From Pelagibacteraceae bacterium TMED259 (GTDB lineage: Bacteria > Pseudomonadota > Alphaproteobacteria > HIMB59), in assembly GCA_002169365.1 (NCBI GenBank), contig NHLE01000047.1, positions 4,187-9,493 of the forward strand: a DNA stretch of 5,307 bases, written 5' to 3'. Every line of letters starts with the position of its first letter. Positions within the stretch are counted from its first letter, which is position 1. The position numbers and the translations under genes were made by a program. This document shows positions 1 through 5,228 of this stretch, one piece after another. The notes under the pieces were generated by a model. The model made no database searches, was not told where the DNA came from, and worked only from the letters and a program-made list of their open reading frames with translations.

Positions 1-240
1 CTACCTTATTCTCAAAATGTTCTAATATTTTTAATAGAAAGTGGTGTTTCTAGAGAGGACTCATATAAAATTGTACAAGATTGTGCTTTAAAGACTTGGA
101 GTGGGGATAAAAGTTTTAAGGAAAATTTATTAAATCATGCAATTCTCTCAAAATTTAATTTTTCTAAAAAAATTGACCTAATTTTTACAAACAAAAATCT
201 TTTTAGAAATGTTGACCTAATATTCAAGAGGATTAAATAA
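1..240 (+). CDS. purB: Adenylosuccinate lyase, C-terminal fragment (5' end outside window)
   Basis: The frame is open from base 1 and ends at TAA 238-240, giving the last 79 residues of a protein whose start lies upstream of the window. The fragment reads as the C-terminal domain of bacterial PurB: SGVSREDSYKIVQ at about residues 14-26 matches the family's 'AGMSREDAYR-VQ' helix, followed by ALKTW and an ending FRNVDLIFKRIK, like the usual 'H.-.VD.IF.RV' tail. The enzyme belongs to the fumarase/aspartase superfamily. It removes fumarate from SAICAR to give AICAR (IMP synthesis) and from adenylosuccinate to give AMP, in the cytoplasm. The catalytic residues lie in the missing N-terminal part and cannot be checked. 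The stop overlaps the purC start by one base, and the neighbouring pur genes strongly support the call. Confidence 0.88.
   Translation, partial: LPYSQNVLIFLIESGVSREDSYKIVQDCALKTWSGDKSFKENLLNHAILSKFNFSKKIDLIFTNKNLFRNVDLIFKRIK
226..231 (+). promoter_or_regulatory. Shine-Dalgarno site for purC
   Basis: AAGAGG lies inside the last codons of purB, 8 bases before the ATG at 240. It is one of only two good ribosome binding sites in the operon. It decides the purC start: the in-frame ATG at 252 (Met5) has no comparable site at that distance. Confidence 0.65.
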
Positions 241-959
241 TGTCACCAAAAATGAAAAAACTTTATGAGGGGAAAGCTAAAATAATTTATAGTAAATCGC
301 CAAGTCAAGTTGTTGCTAAATATAAAGATGATGCAACTGCATTCAATAACTTAAAAAAGGGCTCTATTAAAAATAAAGGGATAATTAATAATATTATATC
401 TGCTTATTTATTTGAAATAATAAATCACTGTGGAATACCAACGCATTTCATTAAAAGAATTGATCAAAAATCTCAACTTTTAAAGAAAGTGGATATTGTC
501 CCAATAGAGGTTCTTGTAAGAAATTATTTTGCTGGATCGCTGTCTAAAAAATTTGATGTTAAAGAAGGCACTAAATTATCTGATACACTTATAGAATATT
601 GTTTGAAGTCAGATAAGCTTGGGGATCCTCACATTAGCACTGAACATATTTTAAATTTAGGTTTGTGTGAGTTAAGCGAACTCGAACTCATAGAGGAATA
701 TTCACTTAGAATAAATGACGTATTAAGAGGAATTTTCTATACTATTGGAATTAATTTAATTGATTTTAAATTGGAGTTTGGGATTTGTAAAAAAACTAAA
801 CAATTGATATTAGCAGATGAAATCTCCCCAGATACGTGCAGACTTTGGGATCTTAAAACAAATAAGAAGCTCGATAAAGATAGATTCAGAAGAGATTTAG
901 GGAATGTAGAGGATGCTTATTTGGAAGTCTTAGAAAGATTAAATTTAAATTTAAAATGA
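240..959 (+). CDS. purC: Phosphoribosylaminoimidazole-succinocarboxamide synthase (SAICAR synthetase)
   Basis: PurC joins CAIR and L-aspartate using ATP to form SAICAR, the seventh step of IMP synthesis, in the cytoplasm. At 239 residues it has normal bacterial length (about 235-255). Visible motifs are YEGKAK at 9-14 (nucleotide-binding N-terminal strand), DDATAFN at 30-36, the first family signature VPIEVLVRN-FAGS at 87-100, the second signature LIDFKLEFG at 173-181, DEISPDTCRLWD at 193-204 and KDRFRRDLG at 213-221. All expected blocks are intact, so the enzyme should be active. The start at 240 is supported by AAGAGG 8 bases upstream; Met5 at 252 is a weaker alternative that would still leave the YEGKAK motif whole. 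It overlaps purB by 1 base and purS by 4 bases (ATGA). Its product feeds the enzyme encoded just upstream. Confidence 0.97.
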   Translation: MSPKMKKLYEGKAKIIYSKSPSQVVAKYKDDATAFNNLKKGSIKNKGIINNIISAYLFEIINHCGIPTHFIKRIDQKSQLLKKVDIVPIEVLVRNYFAGSLSKKFDVKEGTKLSDTLIEYCLKSDKLGDPHISTEHILNLGLCELSELELIEEYSLRINDVLRGIFYTIGINLIDFKLEFGICKKTKQLILADEISPDTCRLWDLKTNKKLDKDRFRRDLGNVEDAYLEVLERLNLNLK

Positions 960-1195
960 GAATAAAAATTTTGATACGTCTCAAAAGCCAAATATTGGAG
1001 CCTCAAGGAAAAGTAATTGAAAAATCTTTGTCAAACCTTGGTCTAAGTAATTTAACCAATATTAGACAAGGTAAATTAATTGAATTAGACATCTCAGACA
1101 AGCTTTCAGAAGTAGAAAAAAATGACTTAATCACTTCTGCCTGCAAAAAACTTTTAGTAAATGAAATTATTGAAGAGTATGAAGTTCTTGGATGA
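956..1195 (+). CDS. purS: FGAM synthase subunit PurS
   Basis: This 79-residue protein matches PurS, the small structural subunit that bridges PurQ and PurL in the three-part FGAM synthase of alphaproteobacteria, Gram-positives and archaea. Family features are the N-terminal strand followed by LEPQGKVIEKSL (residues 14-25, family 'LDPQG.ai..aL'), the central IRQGKLIELDI block (about 36-46), and a C-terminal CKKLLVNEIIEEYEV segment (about 63-77) equivalent to 'C.KLLaN.VIE.Y.i'. It has no catalytic residue of its own. Length is typical (about 80). The ATG shares ATGA with the purC stop, and I see no convincing Shine-Dalgarno site near it, so translation probably depends on ribosomes finishing purC. 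Its separate presence confirms that PurL here is the small type needing PurS and PurQ. Confidence 0.95.
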   Translation: MRIKILIRLKSQILEPQGKVIEKSLSNLGLSNLTNIRQGKLIELDISDKLSEVEKNDLITSACKKLLVNEIIEEYEVLG

Positions 1196-1872
1196 GCTTT
1201 AAATCTGCGGTTATTACTTTTCCAGGCTCTAATTGTGACCGTGATGCCCTGGTATATCTAAAGATTCTAACCAACGGGGAAGTATTTAATATTTGGCATG
1301 AAGAAACTTCATTGCCTAATGTTGATTTAGTAATTATTCCTGGGGGATTTAGCTTTGGAGACTATTTACGCTCTGGGGCGATGGCTGCAAAAAGTAATAT
1401 TATCTCTGATCTAATTAACCACTCAGAAAAAGGAGGATATATATTAGGCATTTGTAATGGATTTCAAATTTTATCTGAAATAGGTCTATTAAAAGGGGCT
1501 CTCATTCAAAATAATAAATTGAAATTCTTAGGTAAAAGCTGTTTCATTAAAAAAAAATATAAGAATAATTTTAACAAATCAATTAACCATGATCAGATAC
1601 TTGAATTACCCGTAGCACACAATGAGGGAAATTTTTATTGTGATAGTGATAATTTAAGATACTTGCATGATAATGAATTAATAGCTTTTGAATACTGTGA
1701 AGGTAAATATTCTAATTCTGAGGCAAATATTAATGGATCAATTGATAATGTTGCTGGTATCACAAATGAAAATAAAAATATTCTAGGGATGATGCCTCAC
1801 CCCGAAAGAGCTTTTCAAGATTTTCATAAATCTCAAGATGGAAAATTAATTTTAGACTCAATACTCTCATGA
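1192..1872 (+). CDS. purQ: FGAM synthase glutaminase subunit PurQ
   Basis: PurQ is a class I glutamine amidotransferase that releases ammonia from glutamine and passes it to PurL for amidation of FGAR. At 226 residues it has the family length. The catalytic triad is visible: Cys88 in GICNGFQ (86-92), and His203 and Glu205 in MMPHPER (200-206). Other family blocks are FPGSNCDRD (10-18), IIPGGFSFGDYLRSGAMAA (48-66, oxyanion and glutamine site region) and LPVAHNEGNF (139-148). The stretch 108-130 is Lys/Asn-rich and looser than usual family sequence; it contains three Lys codons forming a run of nine A (1549-1557). The start shares ATGA (1192-1195) with the purS stop, and the end shares ATGA (1869-1872) with purL, so the three subunits of one complex are coupled in order S-Q-L. 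Confidence 0.97.
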   Translation: MSFKSAVITFPGSNCDRDALVYLKILTNGEVFNIWHEETSLPNVDLVIIPGGFSFGDYLRSGAMAAKSNIISDLINHSEKGGYILGICNGFQILSEIGLLKGALIQNNKLKFLGKSCFIKKKYKNNFNKSINHDQILELPVAHNEGNFYCDSDNLRYLHDNELIAFEYCEGKYSNSEANINGSIDNVAGITNENKNILGMMPHPERAFQDFHKSQDGKLILDSILS

Positions 1873-4034
1873 ATGAAGATTTAATTAAGCAGCATGGGCT
1901 AACAATGGATGAATTTCAAATAATTCAAAATTATTTGAAAAGAGATTTGAGTATTGAAGAACTTGGAATTTTTTCAGCTATGTGGAATGAGCACTGCTGT
2001 TATAAGACATCAAAAAAATGGTTAAAAAAACTTCCTACAGATAATGCTATAGTCATTCAGGGCCCAGGTGAAAATGCTGGTATTATCGACCTTGAGGATA
2101 ATGATGGTATTGCTTTTAAAATCGAAAGCCATAACCATCCCAGTTATATTGAACCTTTTAATGGTTCAGCCACTGGTGTTGGGGGGATATTACGTGATAT
2201 ATTTACAATGGGTGCTCGGCCCATTGCTACTCTTGACTCTATTAGGTTTGGAGAAATTACAACAGACAAAACAAAATACCTGTTAAATGGGGTTGTGCAT
2301 GGTATTGGACATTATGGTAACTGTATAGGTATTCCAAATATTGGTGGTGAATGCGAATTTGACAGAAGTTACGATTTTAATAATCTTGTCAATGCTATGG
2401 CCATTGGTCATGTAAAAAATGACTCTATTTTTTATTCCAAGCCAAAAACCATTGGAGGTTTAATTGTTTATATAGGTTCAAAAACTGGCAAAGATGGTAT
2501 TCATGGCGCAAGTATGGCTTCTGATGTTTTTTCTGAAGATGACGAAGATGATAAAAGACCTTCGGTTCAAGTTGGAGATCCTTTCATGGAAAAACTTCTT
2601 ATGGAGGGCTGCTTGGAACTAATGTCTTCTGGTCTTATAGAGTCAATGCAAGATATGGGAGCTGCTGGAATCACCTCATCTAGTGTTGAAATGGCATCAA
2701 AAGGTGAAGTAGGAGTTTTAATTAACTTGGATAAAATTCCCCTACGTGAACCTCTCTCACCCTATGAAATCTTGCTTTCAGAAAGCCAAGAGAGGATGCT
2801 TGCCGTTATAGAACCAGAAAATAATGTTAAGGTTAAGAATATTTTAAAAAAGTGGCAAATTGATTATGAGGTCATTGGAGAAATCACAGACACCCAAAGA
2901 GTAGTTTTCTCATCAAATAATAAAAATGTTGTTGATTTGCCTGTTGATATTATTGTCGATGATGCCCCTGAGTACGATCGTGAGTTTTATTTACCAAAAA
3001 AAAGAGCTTTTAATGATTTCAATTTATTAAATTTAGATATTGAAAATATGATAGATAATCTTTTTGAAAATTTAAACTACTTAGATAAAAGTTGGGTGTA
3101 TAATCAATACGACTCAACAGTCATGGGAGACACCATAAAAGAGCCAGGCCAGTCATCAGGAATTGTCAAGCTTCATGATAGCGATAAAGTTATTGGAGCA
3201 ACTACAGATTGTAATCCATTATATTTGAGAATAAATCCAGAAAAAGGTATGGAATATACTGTTCTTGAGTCTTTTAGAAATTTAGTTTGTTCTAATTTAA
3301 AGCCCCTTGCTATTACAAATAATTTAAATTTTGCGAGCCCACTTGACCCAAATATAATGGGCGAAATAGTACTGTCCATCAACGGCCTTAAGAAATCAGC
3401 ATCCAAATTAGACACACCCATAGTTTCAGGAAATGTCTCTTTGTATAATCAAACTAATGATAGGCCAATAAAACCTACACCAGTTATTGGGATGGTAGGA
3501 TCTAATAGAAATTATAAAAATATCAATTCTAATAAATTTCAAAATGAAAATGATCTTATTTTTTTAATTGGCAACAGTATGAAAAAGAACAACAGCCCGT
3601 ACTTCCTTCAAGACCAACATATAATTCAAAAAGAAAATCAATTTAATGACCTAATTGAAATAGACTATAATCTTGAAAAAGACAATTCAGAGATGCTATT
3701 TAATCTCTTTAATCAAAATCTCATAACGTCATGTAACGACATTTCAAGAGGGGGGATATTTTTAAGCTTAATAAAAATGTTACAGAAAAATTATGGATTT
3801 AGAATTAATGTTAAGGATAAATTTGATATGTTTTGTGAATATCAAGCAGGATATATCTTCACAATCCGTGAAATAAATTACCCCATGCTTAAAAATGCTT
3901 TTGAAGAAAAGAAGTTAAATTATCAAAACTTAGGCAAGGTAACCACCGAAAGTATAGAAATAAATTCTAAAAAGTTTGACTATTTTGATATTATAAATAA
4001 GTATCTAAATAACTTTGAAAAGATAATCAACTAA
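1869..4034 (+). CDS. purL: FGAM synthase ATP-dependent subunit PurL (small type)
   Basis: PurL binds FGAR and ATP and, with PurS and PurQ, makes FGAM, the fourth step of IMP synthesis. The 721-residue length fits small PurL (about 720-760), not the roughly 1300-residue fused form. The N-terminal half is well conserved: LEELGIFSAMWNEHC (29-43; family SEHC, here NEHC), IQGPGENAG (63-71), FKIESHNHPSYIEPFNG (83-99), ATGVGGILRDIFTMGARP (101-118), KDGIHGASMAS (208-218), VQVGDPF (233-239), DMGAAGITSSSVEMASKG (262-279) and LSPYEILLSESQERM (296-310). The second half keeps TTDCNP (445-450), NNLNFASPLDPNIMGE (484-499) and VSGNVSLYNQT (519-529). The last 160 residues diverge, with ISRGG (625-629) where SDGG is usual. 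No frameshift is seen. It starts in ATGA with the purQ stop and ends in TAATG with bolA. Confidence 0.97.
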   Translation: MNEDLIKQHGLTMDEFQIIQNYLKRDLSIEELGIFSAMWNEHCCYKTSKKWLKKLPTDNAIVIQGPGENAGIIDLEDNDGIAFKIESHNHPSYIEPFNGSATGVGGILRDIFTMGARPIATLDSIRFGEITTDKTKYLLNGVVHGIGHYGNCIGIPNIGGECEFDRSYDFNNLVNAMAIGHVKNDSIFYSKPKTIGGLIVYIGSKTGKDGIHGASMASDVFSEDDEDDKRPSVQVGDPFMEKLLMEGCLELMSSGLIESMQDMGAAGITSSSVEMASKGEVGVLINLDKIPLREPLSPYEILLSESQERMLAVIEPENNVKVKNILKKWQIDYEVIGEITDTQRVVFSSNNKNVVDLPVDIIVDDAPEYDREFYLPKKRAFNDFNLLNLDIENMIDNLFENLNYLDKSWVYNQYDSTVMGDTIKEPGQSSGIVKLHDSDKVIGATTDCNPLYLRINPEKGMEYTVLESFRNLVCSNLKPLAITNNLNFASPLDPNIMGEIVLSINGLKKSASKLDTPIVSGNVSLYNQTNDRPIKPTPVIGMVGSNRNYKNINSNKFQNENDLIFLIGNSMKKNNSPYFLQDQHIIQKENQFNDLIEIDYNLEKDNSEMLFNLFNQNLITSCNDISRGGIFLSLIKMLQKNYGFRINVKDKFDMFCEYQAGYIFTIREINYPMLKNAFEEKKLNYQNLGKVTTESIEINSKKFDYFDIINKYLNNFEKIIN

Positions 4035-4267
4035 TGCCAATTGAACAAACTAAACTAGAAGAGCTAATTAAAAGTAAATTTCCTAATGCTGATATTCTTA
4101 TTGAGGATTTAGCTGGTGATAATAATCATTATTCAGTATCGATTAAAAGCTCAGCCTTTAACGGACTTAATAGAATTCAACAACACCAATTGGTTTACAA
4201 ATCTTTAGATGGTTTGATGGATAATGAATTACATGCGATGCAATTAAAAACGAAAGGAACTGAATAA
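4034..4267 (+). CDS. bolA: BolA family protein
   Basis: This 77-residue protein is a BolA-like protein of the short alphaproteobacterial type. It shows the BolA fold markers: an N-terminal helix (LEELIKSKFPNADI, 8-21), GDNNHYSVSIKSSAFNGLNRIQQHQLVYKSL (28-58) and the C-terminal LHAMQLKT (66-73), matching the family's 'GD..Hy...v.S..F.G.sr...H..VY..L' and 'LHAL.LkT'. His32, His51 and His67 are candidate ligands. BolA proteins form [2Fe-2S]-bridged or apo heterodimers with CGFS monothiol glutaredoxins and serve in Fe-S cluster handling and iron sensing. The next gene encodes exactly such a glutaredoxin. Some BolA proteins are described as DNA-binding, but the sequence does not settle this. It overlaps purL by one base (TAATG); the nearest ribosome site, GAAAAG at 4017-4022, is weak, so coupling to purL is likely. 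The exact subfamily (BolA versus IbaG/BolA2-like) is uncertain. Confidence 0.92.
   Translation: MPIEQTKLEELIKSKFPNADILIEDLAGDNNHYSVSIKSSAFNGLNRIQQHQLVYKSLDGLMDNELHAMQLKTKGTE
4253..4258 (+). promoter_or_regulatory. Shine-Dalgarno site for grxD
   Basis: AAAGGA lies in the last codons of bolA, 8 bases before the ATG at 4267. It is clearly better than the sites before purS, purQ, purL or bolA, and suggests that grxD can also be initiated independently of bolA. Confidence 0.6.
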
Positions 4268-4608
4268 TGGAACTTGATGAAAATACGAAAAATCAAATTG
4301 AAAATATGATAGGAGAAAATGAAGTGTTTCTCTTTATGAAAGGTAATCCTGATTTTCCTATGTGTGGTTTTTCTTCGGTTGCGAGTGCGATATTAAAAAA
4401 ATGTGGAGTTGATTTTGGTCATTGCAATGTTTTAGATGATGAAAATATTCGAGAGGGTATCAAGGCTTTTTCAAACTGGCCTACTATTCCACAACTTTAT
4501 ATAAAAAAAGAGTTTGTTGGTGGATGTGATATTATTAAAGAAATGGCTGAGTCTGGTGAACTAATTGAGCTGTTTAATACTAGAGGGATTAAAACAGAAT
4601 TAAGCTAG
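4267..4608 (+). CDS. grxD: Monothiol glutaredoxin, CGFS type (Grx4/GrxD)
   Basis: A 113-residue single-domain monothiol glutaredoxin, the usual length for bacterial GrxD. Diagnostic features are FMKG (23-26, Lys25 contacts glutathione), the active site CGFS at 33-36 inside PMCGFSS, VLDDENIREGIKAFSNWPTIPQLYI (55-79) with the cis-proline TIP at 73-75, and EFVGGCDII (82-90), the glutathione-binding GGCD turn. CGFS glutaredoxins bind a glutathione-ligated [2Fe-2S] cluster as a dimer or with BolA and deliver clusters to target proteins; they are poor disulfide reductases. All key residues are present. The ATG overlaps the bolA stop by one base and has a good AAAGGA site. The gene ends with TAG at 4606-4608, two bases before the 3' end of rpsD on the other strand, and is the last gene of the plus-strand run. 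Confidence 0.97.
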   Translation: MELDENTKNQIENMIGENEVFLFMKGNPDFPMCGFSSVASAILKKCGVDFGHCNVLDDENIREGIKAFSNWPTIPQLYIKKEFVGGCDIIKEMAESGELIELFNTRGIKTELS

Positions 4609-4618
4609 ATCTATCTAG
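4605..4618. terminator. Candidate bidirectional hairpin at the grxD/rpsD convergence
   Basis: CTAGAT-CT-ATCTAG is a perfect 6-base inverted repeat. It lies over the last base of the final grxD sense codon, the grxD stop (4606-4608), the 2-base gap and the rpsD stop (4613-4611 on the minus strand). A hairpin would realistically have 5 pairs with a 4-base loop. A second pair of arms, GAATT at 4597-4601 and AATTC at 4624-4628, flanks it with unpaired bases between. The stem is short and AT-rich. A T-rich stretch follows only on the minus-strand side (4602-4586 read leftwards); the plus side lacks a T run. It is the only symmetrical element at the junction, so I list it as a weak terminator candidate. 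Confidence 0.3.
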
Positions 4619-5228
4619 AGTAAAATTCTACAACTAAGTTAGGTTCCATTTGCACCGGATATGGGACATCAGTCAACTGAGGACCACGAACAAACTTACC
4701 TAAGCATTTTGAAATTTCTAACTGAAGATATTCAGGAACATCTCTCTCATTAGAGCTTAATGTTTGAATAATCATTGGAATATTTTGACTATTTTGTTGG
4801 AGTGAGATTTCATCTCCGTCTTTAATCTGATAAGACTTTCTATCAACAACTTTACCGTTAACCAATACATGGCCATGACTAACTAACTGTCTAGCTGCAA
4901 AAACTGTTGGAGCAAACTTTAATCTGAATACGACGGCATCTAATCTTCTTTCTAAAAGCTCAATTAAGATCTGACTAGTATCTCCTCTTTTTCTAGATGC
5001 TTCTTGAAATAATTTTAAAAACTGTTTTTCAGTAATATCTCCGTAATATTTTTTTAGCTTTTGTTTAGCAGCTAACTGAATACCAAAGTCAGAAGGCTTT
5101 CTTTTTCTAGCTTGACCATGCTGGCCAGGACCGTACGGTCTTCTGTTAAAAGGACTTTTGGGTCTTCCCCATAAGTTTAGCCCTAATCTTCTGTCAATTT
5201 TGTGTTTTGAAGATAATCTTTTTGTCAT
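4611..5228 (-). CDS. rpsD: 30S ribosomal protein S4
   Basis: S4 binds 16S rRNA early in assembly of the small ribosomal subunit and helps maintain decoding accuracy. The 205-residue product is full length and closely follows the alphaproteobacterial form: [19 protein letters not shown] (8-26), [18 protein letters not shown] (32-49), [18 protein letters not shown] (53-70), the S4 RNA-binding domain [17 protein letters not shown] to HVLVNGKVV (91-128), and the ending [11 protein letters not shown] then [15 protein letters not shown] (179-205). It lacks the N-terminal zinc-binding cysteines of the C+ form; only Cys175 is present. The start at 5228 is set by the conserved MTKRLS opening. No Shine-Dalgarno site precedes it and the promoter is very close. 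It stands apart from any S13/S11/rpoA cluster and converges on grxD with a 2-base gap. Confidence 0.98.
   Translation of the reverse strand: MTKRLSSKHKIDRRLGLNLWGRPKSPFNRRPYGPGQHGQARKRKPSDFGIQLAAKQKLKKYYGDITEKQFLKLFQEASRKRGDTSQILIELLERRLDAVVFRLKFAPTVFAARQLVSHGHVLVNGKVVDRKSYQIKDGDEISLQQNSQNIPMIIQTLSSNERDVPEYLQLEISKCLGKFVRGPQLTDVPYPVQMEPNLVVEFYSR

Noticed and set aside
1..240. Leader, riboswitch or promoter for the pur genes before purC
   Set aside because: The whole stretch is coding sequence for the end of PurB with typical family residues. Any purine-responsive leader would be upstream of purB, outside the window.
252..254. Alternative purC start at Met5
   Set aside because: It has no ribosome site at suitable distance, whereas the ATG at 240 has AAGAGG 8 bases upstream and overlaps the purB stop, as at the other junctions.
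1192..1872. Use of TGA for tryptophan (code 4), as in some reduced alphaproteobacteria
   Set aside because: TGA terminates purC, purS and purQ exactly at the next gene's start, and conserved Trp positions use TGG (for example in the WPTIP motif of grxD and MWNEHC of PurL).
2068..2286. Plus-strand open frame of 72 codons, hydrophobic, inside purL
   Set aside because: It lies in another frame over the most conserved part of PurL (GPGENAG to the GARP region). Its Leu/Val richness follows from the PurL codons, it has no ribosome site, and it resembles no family I know.
3173..3421. Minus-strand open frame of 82 codons opposite purL
   Set aside because: It is antisense to the conserved TTDCNP to VSGN region of PurL, with no ribosome site or promoter evident and no recognisable motif. 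It is a shadow of the real gene.
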